Of a stretch of 64,000 nucleotides of DNA, positions 23,991 through 32,590 are shown one piece after another. Every line of letters begins with the position of its first letter. Within the stretch, counting starts at the first letter, position 1. The stretch comes from Chitinophaga japonensis (GTDB taxonomy: Bacteria > Bacteroidota > Bacteroidia > Chitinophagales > Chitinophagaceae). The position numbers and the translations under genes were made by a program. A model generated the notes under the pieces. The model saw only the letters and a list, made by a program, of their open reading frames with translations, was not told where the DNA came from and did not search any database. Location of the stretch: assembly GCF_007830125.1 (NCBI RefSeq), contig NZ_VLLG01000003.1, positions 362,247-426,246 on the forward strand, written 5' to 3'.

Positions 23991-25217
23991 CTACCGCTTT
24001 TTTCCCCGGTGCATGCGCATATGGCTGCCCTCCAGCAGTAAGGTGAGCATATGCGCTGTCAGCCCGTCTGAACGCTTGTAAAACGCATAGCGTAACGCCA
24101 TTGCTTTGAATGAATAATTGCCCAGGAACGGTTTGTAGAATGCGTAGCGTAGGCCCAGGCCCGCCTTGTAGCTGTTAAAGGCGGAGAGGTCGTAATCCGA
24201 GGTATAATACTGTTCCCGGAAATCGTGCGCCTTGTAGGGACGGAAATAGCGCGCCGCCTGCTGCGTATAGAACCGCGCCAGGGGCGACAGGGTAAGCCGG
24301 GGCGTGACTTTTACCGGCGTTTCCACTTGCAGGGTATGCGCGCTGATGCCGAAATTATCCCGGTAAAAACGGTAGTAGGAGCGGATGATCAGCCGCCTGC
24401 CCACAAAAGTATTCAACTGCACGCCCAGCGGTATTTTCCAGCGTTCCCCGGGCAGCCGCTCCACCTGCAGGCTGTCATTATTAAAATATACCCGGTGAAA
24501 GGGAGTGGATAGCAGGCCCCGCTGGTACACCAGCCCGGGAAAAACGGCCAGTTGCATCCGCTCGTTGATCACCTGGTACAGCGCCAGGTCCAGGTTGTAG
24601 GAGTTGCGCCGGTATTCGTCAAACCATTCCCTGTACCGCAGCTCTGCCGGGTATATCAGTTGCGCGGGGTACAGCAGGTCCGGGTCCAGGCGCCCCCAGC
24701 GCAGATCGTCAAAATAGGCCTGCAGGGACGCGCTGATCTCCCGGCTGCCGCTGCTGTTGGTATGCGATACCGTTAATCCTACGGGCACGGAAAAGTAATC
24801 CGATTCAATGGAGAAGCCGGTTTGCAGGCCGGCCCGGATGTGTGGGCGTTTCAGCAGGCGGCTGTAGCCGATGTTCAGGTGCGTCCGGGCGTCCCATTTG
24901 GAGGCGGAAGACACCACGTAATCTATTTTGTCGGTGGAGGCGGAGCTGATCACATCCACCCCCGCATTGAGGTGGAAGGAATGAACTGAATCGCGTGTAT
25001 GCGTAATCGTGATATCCGGTGCGTATACCTGTAATGTTTCCGTGCCTTCGCCCCCGGTCACGGCGGAGTGGTCCCCGTTTTGCGTATAATAGGAAAACAG
25101 CACCTGCACGTCTGTGCGGGACACGCGCTGTTGTTTGTATGCCCGTTCCTTTGTTCTTTGCGCCGCCGCCGCCAGGGACGTGGCCAGCAGGCCCAGTACC
25201 AAATATTGTTTCTTCAT
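23991..25217 (-). CDS. DUF3570 outer-membrane beta-barrel protein
   Basis: A 408-residue exported protein. Signal peptide at 1-19 (YLVLGLLATSLAAAAQ), then alternating beta strands with many Tyr, Arg and aromatic girdle residues, and an aromatic-poor basic end (HMRMHRGKKR). The repeated transmembrane-strand pattern matches DUF3570. The ATG at 25217 is used because the signal peptide begins there. The gene starts 7 bases after the DUF4266 gene and ends a four-gene operon with thioredoxin and ApbE. Role unknown, probably an outer-membrane part of a flavin-linked redox or export system. Confidence 0.88.
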   Translation of the reverse strand: MKKQYLVLGLLATSLAAAAQRTKERAYKQQRVSRTDVQVLFSYYTQNGDHSAVTGGEGTETLQVYAPDITITHTRDSVHSFHLNAGVDVISSASTDKIDYVVSSASKWDARTHLNIGYSRLLKRPHIRAGLQTGFSIESDYFSVPVGLTVSHTNSSGSREISASLQAYFDDLRWGRLDPDLLYPAQLIYPAELRYREWFDEYRRNSYNLDLALYQVINERMQLAVFPGLVYQRGLLSTPFHRVYFNNDSLQVERLPGERWKIPLGVQLNTFVGRRLIIRSYYRFYRDNFGISAHTLQVETPVKVTPRLTLSPLARFYTQQAARYFRPYKAHDFREQYYTSDYDLSAFNSYKAGLGLRYAFYKPFLGNYSFKAMALRYAFYKRSDGLTAHMLTLLLEGSHMRMHRGKKR

Positions 25218-25224
25218 TTGCTGA

Positions 25225-25452
25225 TCAGTTACACCCGCATCCCCCGCTGGCTTTGCCATTACCGCCGCCGCTGCCGCCTTCGCGGTAGGTTTGCGCGTTC
25301 TCTTCAAACTTTTCTGCCGGCAGCCTGCCGGGTTGCATGCTGTCATCATTCAACCAGGCGCGCTGGTAAGGTTTTACCGTTGCACAGCCCTGTATGGCCA
25401 GTACCGTTATGATCACCGGCAGCAGCCGGCGGATGATGTTACGCTTTTGCAT
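25225..25452 (-). CDS. DUF4266 small lipoprotein
   Basis: A 75-residue lipoprotein with lipobox IQGC and the family core VKPYQRAWLNDDSMQ. The C-terminus is Gly-rich and ends CGCN. It overlaps the 3' end of apbE by 14 bases and is followed by DUF3570. In Bacteroidota and Proteobacteria DUF4266 and DUF3570 genes travel together, which supports a joint function at the outer membrane. Confidence 0.88.
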   Translation of the reverse strand: MQKRNIIRRLLPVIITVLAIQGCATVKPYQRAWLNDDSMQPGRLPAEKFEENAQTYREGGSGGGNGKASGGCGCN

Positions 25453-26374
25453 GGATGTTGATGTGTTTCGATTGAAAAACCCGGTTCTGCCCGTCAATGA
25501 TCAGGCAATGCACCTGCGGCAGTTGCGCTACCAGGTACAGGCCTGCATCCTTTCCCATTACCGTTACGGCGGTGGCCAGCGCGTCCGACAGTTCTGCGCT
25601 GGGGCTTACCACGGTCACGCTTTTGATGTAAGGCACCGGCTGCCCGCTTACGGGGTCAATGTTGTGAGAGTACCGCACGCCGTTGCGCTCAAAGTACTGC
25701 TCGTAATTACCCGAAGTGGCTACCGCGGCGTTCTCCACCGGCAGCCAGAACAGCACGCGGTCCGCGTGATCCGGGTCTGCAATGCCTACTTTCCAGGGAG
25801 TGCCGTCCGGCTGCCGCCCCCAGGCGCACAGGTCCCCGCTGGCGTTGATCACGCCGCTGGTAATGCCGGCGGCGGTCCACAGGGCCTTTACCCGGTCTGC
25901 CGCATAGCCCTTGCCCACTGCGCCAAATCCTATCCGCATGCCTTTGCGTTGCAGGAATACCCGGTTGCCGGGCTGCAGGGCAATATGGCGGTAGCCTACC
26001 CGCTTCAGGGTTTGCGACAGGGTAGCGGCGTCCGGCATGGTAAAGCTGCCCTGCCGGAAATTGTACAGCGCTTTCAGCGCGCCGGCCGTAATGTCAAAAG
26101 CGCCCTGTGTAAGGGCGGACAGGCGGATGCAGCGGCTTATCAGCGCGTATACTTCTGCATCTACTGTTACGGGCTGGGTGCCTGCCTGTTTATTCAAAAG
26201 AGCCGTTTGTGAAGTGTCGTTGAATGCTGTAAGCAGTTGTTCAATGCGTTGTATTTCCGCAACGCCTTCGTATAAGCGTTGCCGGGAGGCCGCTTCGTTG
26301 TCTGCTACCACTATCAGCTCAAAATCGGAGCCCATCAACCGCTGCTGTACCTTGCTTTTGACCGGCATCGGCAT
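25439..26374 (-). CDS. apbE: FAD:protein FMN transferase
   Basis: A 311-residue ApbE-type flavin transferase, which attaches FMN to Thr or Ser of target proteins. Visible motifs: MGSDFELIVVADN, the AFNDTSQTALLN region, FDITAGAL, GFGAVGKGYAADRV, GVINASGDLCAWG and HNIDPVSGQP with TSGNYEQYF before it, and the metal-binding DALATAVTVMG near the end. No clear signal peptide, although many ApbE proteins are exported. It follows the thioredoxin gene with no gap. No substrate with the flavinylation motif D-(G/S)-A-T/S is in the window. Confidence 0.92.
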   Translation of the reverse strand: MPMPVKSKVQQRLMGSDFELIVVADNEAASRQRLYEGVAEIQRIEQLLTAFNDTSQTALLNKQAGTQPVTVDAEVYALISRCIRLSALTQGAFDITAGALKALYNFRQGSFTMPDAATLSQTLKRVGYRHIALQPGNRVFLQRKGMRIGFGAVGKGYAADRVKALWTAAGITSGVINASGDLCAWGRQPDGTPWKVGIADPDHADRVLFWLPVENAAVATSGNYEQYFERNGVRYSHNIDPVSGQPVPYIKSVTVVSPSAELSDALATAVTVMGKDAGLYLVAQLPQVHCLIIDGQNRVFQSKHINIHAKA

Positions 26375-26809
26375 TTATTTTAGCATTTGCTGCACTTCCG
26401 CAATAAAGTCCGGGGGCGATTGCTGTATAAAAGGCACCTGTGCCAACAGCTTTTTTCCCGGGGTAAGCAGCACGATCCGGGGAAAGGCGCCTTCGGGGTT
26501 AAACTCCGCGGCCAGCGACTCATATTGCGATCTCAATGATGCAGGAATACGCCTGCGCTGGGGAAAATCCGCTTCCAGCAATACCAGCTTATCCTGCGCA
26601 AAATGCTGGAAAGCGGTATCAGCGAGTATTTTATTATTGAACTGTATACAGGGAATGCACCAATCCGATCCGGAGAAGATAAGCAGCACCTCCTTCCCGG
26701 ATTGCTGTGCCTTCAGGAACGCCTCTTCCGGGTCTTTCAGCAACTGCGCATGCACGCAGGTGGCACTGGATAATATCAGCAACAGGAGGGCTTTGAACAT
26801 AGGTATCAT
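26375..26809 (-). CDS. Exported thioredoxin-fold protein (CIPC)
   Basis: A 144-residue periplasmic thioredoxin-like protein. Signal peptide at 1-21 (LLLLILSSATCVHAQ), active site CIPC in SGSDWCIPCIQF, and the cis-Pro loop GAFPRIVLL. It leads the ApbE/DUF4266/DUF3570 operon and likely supplies reducing power or heme/thiol chemistry to it. A perfect inverted repeat lies in its promoter. Confidence 0.92.
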   Translation of the reverse strand: MIPMFKALLLLILSSATCVHAQLLKDPEEAFLKAQQSGKEVLLIFSGSDWCIPCIQFNNKILADTAFQHFAQDKLVLLEADFPQRRRIPASLRSQYESLAAEFNPEGAFPRIVLLTPGKKLLAQVPFIQQSPPDFIAEVQQMLK

Positions 26810-26811
26810 GA

Positions 26812-26851
26812 TTACGTTACAAAATTAGGGATGTTGTAACGTAAAAGCCAA
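26812..26851 (-). promoter_or_regulatory. Promoter and inverted-repeat operator of the thioredoxin/apbE operon
   Basis: Perfect 11-base arms TTACGTTACAA (26812-26822) and TTGTAACGTAA (26834-26844). On the minus strand a -7 element TAATTTTG (plus 26820-26827) lies between the arms and a TTG (plus 26849-26851) 21 bases upstream. A repressor bound here would cover the promoter. Confidence 0.7.
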
Positions 26852-26861
26852 TATTAAATTT

Positions 26862-29384
26862 TCACCCCGCCGGTGCAGCGCTGTCCCCGCCGGGTTTTCC
26901 GGGTTTCCATTGCTGCAGGATGGAGGGATCCACCGAGCGGATATGCAGGTCCCGTTGCGGGAAAGGAATGCCGATGCCCGCTTTCTGCAGGTTTTCATAC
27001 ACGGCGGCCAGCACGTCGTGCTGCAGTTGCCCGAGCAGCGCCAGGTCTGTCAGCCAGAAGAAAATGCGGAAGTTGATGGAGTTGTCGCCAAACTGGAAGA
27101 GGAACACCACCGGCTCCGGGTTGTCCATAATGCCTTCCCGCCCTTTTACGGCCTGTTGCAGTATCTCCGTCACCTGTTTTATATCCGATCCATAGTCCAC
27201 GCCGATGATCAGCTCCACGCGGCGGGTACGGTTGCTCAGCGTCCAGTTGATCAGTTGTTGCGATATCAGGTCGCCGTTGGGGACGATCACTTCGGAACCG
27301 TCGTAGGCGGATATCTTGCTGGAGCGGATGCCTATTTCCTTGACCACGCCGGAACGGGTGCCCATTTCAATCACATCGCCGACTTCAATGGGCTTTTCAA
27401 AGGCCAGTATTACGCCGGATACCAGGTTGTTCACAATATTCTGCAAGCCAAAGCCAATGCCCACGCCCAAAGCGCCGATCACGATGGCCAGCTTGTCCAT
27501 GGGGATGCCGGAAGCGGCAAAGGCCACCAGGATGCCCAGGGCCAGCACGGCCAGGCGCACCAGCAGCATGGCGGAGCCCAGCTTGTTCTTTTTGCCGGCC
27601 GGCGCCGGGTGGCCCGTATCGCCAAACATAAAGGCGATCATCTGGGCTGCCACGGTAGACACCCAGATCACCAGCAGGAAGATGATCACGCTGCTGAAGG
27701 TGAAGCTGGTATTGCCGATCGTCCGTTCTGTTTCCAGGAAGCTGATCACAGTCTCATAAATATTATCGTACACGTACAGGTTGCGGGCTATCAGCATCAG
27801 CCAGGCAACGGTGGCAAACAGGTACAGGAACACCTTCAACCGCGACTGCACATGCTGGAAATCAATGAAGGAAATAAAGGTACTGGAGTTTTTGTTGGCC
27901 TCCACCTGCAGGTAAACGGCTTCCATCAGCAGCTCCACGAAGATCACGAGGTTTACCGCCATGGTAAGGCTGATAGCGGCCGTGGCGCCGATGATCTTGG
28001 CGGCCATAATGCGCCCGCTGAGCGCCAGCAGCAGGGAAAATGCGCTCATGACGATGAAGAGGCCGATCACCCGGGGCGTTTGTTTGGGCAATGAAAGGGT
28101 GCTGCGCTGTACAATGCGCCGCAGCCGGATGCCCAGTGCAATGGAAAGCGCCGCCGCTATGAAAAGCCCCCATTGCTCCGCATTGGTGGCTTGTATGGTC
28201 AGGTTGTTCAGGAAGTAGAGGAGCAACAGCGCCACCAGCAGCAGCCAGTGCCGGAACAGGTGCCGGGGAATGAAATGATAAATGATGGCGCTGAGCGCGG
28301 TGATCGTCACTACCCAGTTCAGCTCCAGGTACAGGATAGGATATTGAACAGACAGCAGGCCGGATAATGTAAAGATGAACACCAGCAGGCCCGCCAGGGG
28401 AAAGCGGTACAGCAGGCGGGAATGCTGCAGGATGGCCTCTGCCTCCGTAGCGGGGTGGTGCTGCCGCACCCGGCGGATATTGTTGCCGGCCCAGAAGGCA
28501 AACAGCCCGCCCAGGATCACCCATATCACCAGCACGGGCCATTGTACGGAAAAGAAGATGATCAGCACCCGCAGGTTCTTGGCCACTGAATTTTGCAGCA
28601 CGGTAAAAAAGCCGGGCTCATTCTCCTGCTTTTTAGGTTGCCATAAATACGTATAGTCCTTGCGGAACATGCGCTGGCTGAAGTTATCCAGTTGGAATTC
28701 CGTATCCTCCAGCAGGTTGGTAACGGCAATGTAACGCATGGCCACCTCGTTCTGGATAAGCCCCATGCGCAGCAGCGCCGTTTTATTGACCTTGCTCACT
28801 TCCCGGAACTTGATGATCAGGCTCGTGAGCTGGCTGACGTAGAAGGCGCGGAGCTCGTCTTCCGCCGGCACGGCGCGCATGCTGGTGTCTTTCCGCACCT
28901 GCTGCAGCGTATCGTTGATCTGCACCAGCTTGTCGTAATACCGGAACAGGTCGTTCTGCCACAGGGTAAGGATGCGTTTCAGTTGCACCAGCATTACTTT
29001 GTTCGTATACAGGTCATGCACATTGGGCGTGCTGCCCAGGGCGGCGATGTTGCCTTTTATTACATGCAGGGAAGAATCTATCAGGGGCAGTTTTTCCTTG
29101 ATGCGGGAGGTGTCAAAGCCCCGTTTCAGCGTGCTGCCTATCTGGTTCAGCATCAGGGTGTAGCCTTCCAGGCGGTTAATGATGATCGCCGTGGCGGTAT
29201 CGGACACCTTTACCCTGCTGGTGTCCCTGGTCATCCTGGACAGGTCTTTGCTGATGTCTGCACTGTCCTTTTCCACCGGCTGCTTTTGGCGGCTTTGCCG
29301 GGACTGGGCCAGGCCCGGCAGGGAAAACAATACGAATACCAGCAGCAGGATATGGCGGTGCGGTTGAAAGATAGGAGAACGCAT
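26862..29384 (-). CDS. MscS-family mechanosensitive channel, large form
   Basis: An 840-residue inner-membrane channel of the large (MscK/YbdG-like) type. Signal peptide at about 10-27, a periplasmic helical region to about 270, then roughly eleven membrane helices. The pore-lining helix and the MscS beta domain begin near residue 630 (IGALGVGIGFGLQNIVNNLVSG, then FEKPIEVGDVIEMG). The C-terminus has the mixed alpha/beta vestibule and ends in a Pro/Gly-rich tail. It would open on osmotic down-shock. Single gene. Confidence 0.93.
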   Translation of the reverse strand: MRSPIFQPHRHILLLVFVLFSLPGLAQSRQSRQKQPVEKDSADISKDLSRMTRDTSRVKVSDTATAIIINRLEGYTLMLNQIGSTLKRGFDTSRIKEKLPLIDSSLHVIKGNIAALGSTPNVHDLYTNKVMLVQLKRILTLWQNDLFRYYDKLVQINDTLQQVRKDTSMRAVPAEDELRAFYVSQLTSLIIKFREVSKVNKTALLRMGLIQNEVAMRYIAVTNLLEDTEFQLDNFSQRMFRKDYTYLWQPKKQENEPGFFTVLQNSVAKNLRVLIIFFSVQWPVLVIWVILGGLFAFWAGNNIRRVRQHHPATEAEAILQHSRLLYRFPLAGLLVFIFTLSGLLSVQYPILYLELNWVVTITALSAIIYHFIPRHLFRHWLLLVALLLLYFLNNLTIQATNAEQWGLFIAAALSIALGIRLRRIVQRSTLSLPKQTPRVIGLFIVMSAFSLLLALSGRIMAAKIIGATAAISLTMAVNLVIFVELLMEAVYLQVEANKNSSTFISFIDFQHVQSRLKVFLYLFATVAWLMLIARNLYVYDNIYETVISFLETERTIGNTSFTFSSVIIFLLVIWVSTVAAQMIAFMFGDTGHPAPAGKKNKLGSAMLLVRLAVLALGILVAFAASGIPMDKLAIVIGALGVGIGFGLQNIVNNLVSGVILAFEKPIEVGDVIEMGTRSGVVKEIGIRSSKISAYDGSEVIVPNGDLISQQLINWTLSNRTRRVELIIGVDYGSDIKQVTEILQQAVKGREGIMDNPEPVVFLFQFGDNSINFRIFFWLTDLALLGQLQHDVLAAVYENLQKAGIGIPFPQRDLHIRSVDPSILQQWKPGKPGGDSAAPAG

Positions 29385-29456
29385 GACTACGGTATGAATA
29401 TGGGAGCAATTTAATCATAGTTGGCGTATCTTGTTCCTTTAATTGATACTGAACCC

Positions 29457-30338
29457 ATGCTAAAGCTACCTGTATTGTTGGGCGTATTACTATTAACCAT
29501 GCTGAAGATGGAAGCCCAGGACACTTTTCCCGTTTTTGACAAGGAAGGCCACCGCGGCTGCCGCGGCCTGATGCCGGAGAACACCGTGCCGGCCATGAAA
29601 AAGGCCATTGACCTGGGTGTGAACACCCTGGAAATGGATGTGGTGATCTCCCGCGACAACCAGGTAGTGCTCTCGCACGATGCCTACATGAACCCTCTCT
29701 TTACTCTTACGCCGGAGGGGAAGCCGCTTACCGCACAGGAGCAGGAACAGTATATCCTGTATAAAATGGATTACGACCAGATACGCCGGTTTGACGTAGG
29801 CTCCAAAGGGCATCCCGGCTTTCCGCGGCAGCAGCGCATGAAGGCCTATAAGCCTTTGCTGGCGGAGCTGGTAGATTCCGTGGAGCAATACACCCGGCAA
29901 AAGCAGTTGGCGCCCGTCTGGTATAACATAGAGACAAAATCCGTGGAAGGGCATGACGGGGAATGGCAGCCGGCCCCGGAAACATTCACCGACCTGCTGG
30001 TGGCCGTGCTGCAGGAAAAGGGCATTACAGACCGCGTGGTGGTGCAGTCCTTTGATAAAAGGACCCTGCAGGTATTGCATAGAAAATACCCGGACATCAA
30101 AACTTCTTTCCTGACAAGTGATAAAAAGGCCGGGCTGGGGGAGCACATTGCCGCCCTGGGCTTTACGCCTTTTGTATACAGCCCGCATTATAAGCTGGTA
30201 ACGCCGCAGTTGGTGCAGCAATGCAAGGAAAAGGGCATTAAGCTGATACCCTGGACGCCTAATACCGCTGACGAGATAGCCCAATTGAAAGCACTAGGCG
30301 TGGATGGCGTGATCACCGATTACCCGGACCTTTTCTGA
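29457..30338 (+). CDS. Glycerophosphodiester phosphodiesterase, exported
   Basis: A 293-residue GDPD-family enzyme that cleaves glycerophosphodiesters to glycerol 3-phosphate and an alcohol. Signal peptide at 1-20 (LPVLLGVLLLTMLKMEAQ). Catalytic signature: H-R-G in KEGHRGCRGLMPENT, then EMDVVISRDNQVVLSHD with metal-binding Glu, Asp and His. The late IKLIPWTPN and GVDGVITDYPD motifs are complete. The ATG at 29457 is used; an in-frame TTG at 29421 would add residues before the signal peptide. Periplasmic phosphate or glycerol salvage. Confidence 0.93.
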   Translation: MLKLPVLLGVLLLTMLKMEAQDTFPVFDKEGHRGCRGLMPENTVPAMKKAIDLGVNTLEMDVVISRDNQVVLSHDAYMNPLFTLTPEGKPLTAQEQEQYILYKMDYDQIRRFDVGSKGHPGFPRQQRMKAYKPLLAELVDSVEQYTRQKQLAPVWYNIETKSVEGHDGEWQPAPETFTDLLVAVLQEKGITDRVVVQSFDKRTLQVLHRKYPDIKTSFLTSDKKAGLGEHIAALGFTPFVYSPHYKLVTPQLVQQCKEKGIKLIPWTPNTADEIAQLKALGVDGVITDYPDLF

Positions 30339-30341
30339 CCC

Positions 30342-30917
30342 TTACATCCACTTCACCTTTTCCACCAGCGGCTTGATCCTTCTGCCTTCCGGCAGATCGC
30401 CGTCTGCATAGCCGAGGTAAAAGAAGCCCAGCACTTTGTCCTGCTCACGCAGGCCCAGGTAGGCCTGCATGGCCATGGTGTAGGTCATGCCGCCGGAGCC
30501 CCAGTAGGCGGCCAGTTGCAGGGCGGTAGCGCCCAGCCACATGTTCTGCACGGCGCAGGACACGGCTGCAATCTCTTCTATCTCCGGTATCTTCGGGTTG
30601 TCGCCGCGTTTCATGCAGATGGCGATCACATGGGAGGCCAGGTCGCCCTGCTGCTGCAGCTTCTCGTAGTTGCCGGGGATGAACCGGTCCGCGGGCGTGT
30701 GTGCCTTGTACAGCTCTGCATGGTCGGCGCAGAACTGCTTTACCTTATCGCCGCTGTATACTATAAAATACCAGGGCTCCGTATAGCCGTGGGTGGGAGC
30801 CCAGTCGGCCAGGGCCAGCAGTTGCTGAATGGTTTCGTCGGGGATCTTTTGGCCGTTCATGCCGGCGGGCTTCACCGTTCTCCTGTTGGTAATGATCTTT
30901 GCTAAGTGTTGATCCAT
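30342..30917 (-). CDS. Nitroreductase family protein (YdjA-like)
   Basis: A 191-residue FMN-dependent oxidoreductase. Early NRRTVKPAGMNGQKIPDE with the FMN-binding arginines, then LADWAPTHGYTEPWYFIV, and a late LGFFYLGYADGD. This is the short, YdjA-like group. Physiological substrate is unknown. It ends 3 bases from the GDPD stop (convergent) and lies upstream of nothing else on its strand; the thioesterase gene is 23 bases upstream, so they may share a transcript. Confidence 0.92.
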   Translation of the reverse strand: MDQHLAKIITNRRTVKPAGMNGQKIPDETIQQLLALADWAPTHGYTEPWYFIVYSGDKVKQFCADHAELYKAHTPADRFIPGNYEKLQQQGDLASHVIAICMKRGDNPKIPEIEEIAAVSCAVQNMWLGATALQLAAYWGSGGMTYTMAMQAYLGLREQDKVLGFFYLGYADGDLPEGRRIKPLVEKVKWM

Positions 30918-30940
30918 TTTTTGTGCTTGTGTTGTACTCC

Positions 30941-31369
30941 TTAAACCAGTTGTGCTTTCCAGGTGTCCGGCAGGCGGGTTACCTTATGCTGTTCATAGTC
31001 AAAGCATACCATACCGGTTTTGGCCTCCGCGATCAGGACGGTGGCGTCGTCGCGCAGGGCGGTGATGCGGTAGTACAGGTCAAAACCGGTGGCGGTATAT
31101 TCTGCTGCTGCTACTTCAACTTCAAAGATATCGCCGTAAAAGCCTTCTCCTTTATAGATAACCGCCACGTCGGCCATGATCAGGCCGGTACCGTCGTCGT
31201 TCACTTCTTTCAGCTCCTGGGAGGCCAGGTACTGGATACGGGCCTCGTGTATAATAGATAATATCGCGTCGTTGCCTACGTGCCTGCCGTAATTAAGATC
31301 CTGTATGCGCACAGGTATCCTGGTCTTGAACCCGAATGTTCCAGGTAATGTTAATTTGATCCGTGCCAT
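30941..31369 (-). CDS. Hotdog-fold acyl-CoA thioesterase
   Basis: A 142-residue 4HBT-type thioesterase. The signature RIQDLNYGRHVGNDAILSIIHEARIQYL gives the conserved N-Y-G-x-H and the catalytic helix, followed by five strands. It probably hydrolyses acyl- or aryl-CoA thioesters in the cytoplasm. It sits between RdgB and the nitroreductase on the same strand, with short gaps (34 and 23 bases). Confidence 0.88.
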   Translation of the reverse strand: MARIKLTLPGTFGFKTRIPVRIQDLNYGRHVGNDAILSIIHEARIQYLASQELKEVNDDGTGLIMADVAVIYKGEGFYGDIFEVEVAAAEYTATGFDLYYRITALRDDATVLIAEAKTGMVCFDYEQHKVTRLPDTWKAQLV

Positions 31370-31403
31370 TGTTAGTCTGAATTATAATGATCCGATAGTG
31401 TTT

Positions 31404-31991
31404 TTACTTTTCATCCTTTATTTTTCCCAGGTACGCCGCCAGCCCGGCAAATGCCCTGGCCCGGTGGCTGTACCGGTTCTTTTCCGCCAGGTCCATTTCC
31501 GCAAAGCTGCGGGTGGCGCCCTCCGGTATAAATACGGGATCGTATCCAAACCCGCGGCTGCCCTGCTTCGCAGGCAGGATGTGCCCCTGGCAGATGCCCT
31601 CGAACTGGCGCTCCTCCCCGTTGATGATCAGGGAGATCACCGTTCTGAAACGCGCGGAGCGGTCGGTTTTATTGTTCAGCTCCCCCAGCAACCTGGCGAT
31701 GTTGTCGTCCGCCGATTTCTGTTCGCCGGCATAGCGGGCGGACAATACACCCGGCGCCCCGTTGAGGGCGGCCACTTCCAGGCCGGTATCTTCAGAGAAG
31801 CAGGACTGTCCCGTCATATTATAAATAGTGGATGATTTTTCCCGGGCATTCGCCTCCAGGGTATCATGCGGCTCCGGGATGTCTATATCTATACCGGCCT
31901 CCTGCAGGGTAATGATGTCAAAAATGTTGCCGAGCAGGGAGCGGATCTCCTTTACCTTGTTTTCGTTGTTGGTAGCAAATACGAGTTGCAT
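31404..31991 (-). CDS. rdgB: RdgB/HAM1 non-canonical purine NTP pyrophosphatase
   Basis: A 195-residue housekeeping enzyme that removes ITP, dITP and XTP from the nucleotide pool. The signatures TNNENKVKEI, the SEDTGLEV metal site, GFGYDPVFIP and SHRARAF are all present in order. The length is normal for the family. It begins 6 bases after the upstream hypothetical gene, suggesting an operon of four genes ending with the nitroreductase. Confidence 0.97.
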   Translation of the reverse strand: MQLVFATNNENKVKEIRSLLGNIFDIITLQEAGIDIDIPEPHDTLEANAREKSSTIYNMTGQSCFSEDTGLEVAALNGAPGVLSARYAGEQKSADDNIARLLGELNNKTDRSARFRTVISLIINGEERQFEGICQGHILPAKQGSRGFGYDPVFIPEGATRSFAEMDLAEKNRYSHRARAFAGLAAYLGKIKDEK

Positions 31992-31997
31992 AGCGGT

Positions 31998-32492
31998 TTA
32001 TAAGAATAATTGTTTTAATCCGTTCCAGAGCCTTCCTTTCAGCACCTTATCTGCCGCAATGCGCTCCAGCGGGTCCGAGAATAATAGTTGCACGCCGCCT
32101 GCGGCATGTACCTGGTAAGCAGGCAGGGGCTCCAGGCCCAGCGCTGCCGGCGTAATGCCGAACACCACACATTGCCGCATATTGATGGCCTGCTGCCACA
32201 CCGGGAAAGGCAGGCCGGGGGCCTGTGCCGTATTGACCAGGGCCACATCCTGCATACCCAGTTTACAGGCATTCAATATATTGGTAAGGAGGTTAAATAA
32301 ATCGTCGTTTAAGTACGCCTCATTTTCGTTTTGTATGAAGAGGGCTATGTTTTTTTGATTTTCTCCTAAATATTTGGCTGCCGGCACGGCTGGCTGCCCC
32401 GTTGCAACAGGGGCGCTTTTCCCCGGAATGACAGGCTGGGTGTATATCTTGGCCAACAGGTACGGGTCCAGCCGCAATTGCTCAAAAGACAT
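31998..32492 (-). CDS. Hypothetical protein upstream of rdgB
   Basis: I do not recognise this 164-residue protein. From the ATG at 32492 (MSFEQLRLDPYLL) it has a Pro/Ala linker, then an alpha/beta region (NIALFIQNENEAYLNDDLFNLL, DVALVNTAQ, CVVFGITPAALGL, GGVQLLFSDPLERI) that reads like a small Rossmann-type fold. The pattern of a central strand order with a late FSDPLERI is weakly like the HolD/uracil-glycosylase-related group, which is a guess. It shares a divergent upstream region with ilvE. Confidence 0.7.
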   Translation of the reverse strand: MSFEQLRLDPYLLAKIYTQPVIPGKSAPVATGQPAVPAAKYLGENQKNIALFIQNENEAYLNDDLFNLLTNILNACKLGMQDVALVNTAQAPGLPFPVWQQAINMRQCVVFGITPAALGLEPLPAYQVHAAGGVQLLFSDPLERIAADKVLKGRLWNGLKQLFL

Positions 32493-32590
32493 AAATATTG
32501 TTTTAAATACCAATGTGATAGCCCCCGGCTGGGGAAAAATCAGTTTATTTGTATAAAAATGTAAAAATATCGAGATAAAACCGATTAACC

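Noticed and set aside
29421..29456. Upstream TTG start for the GDPD gene
   Set aside because: It would place 12 polar residues before the signal peptide; the ATG at 29457 fits better.
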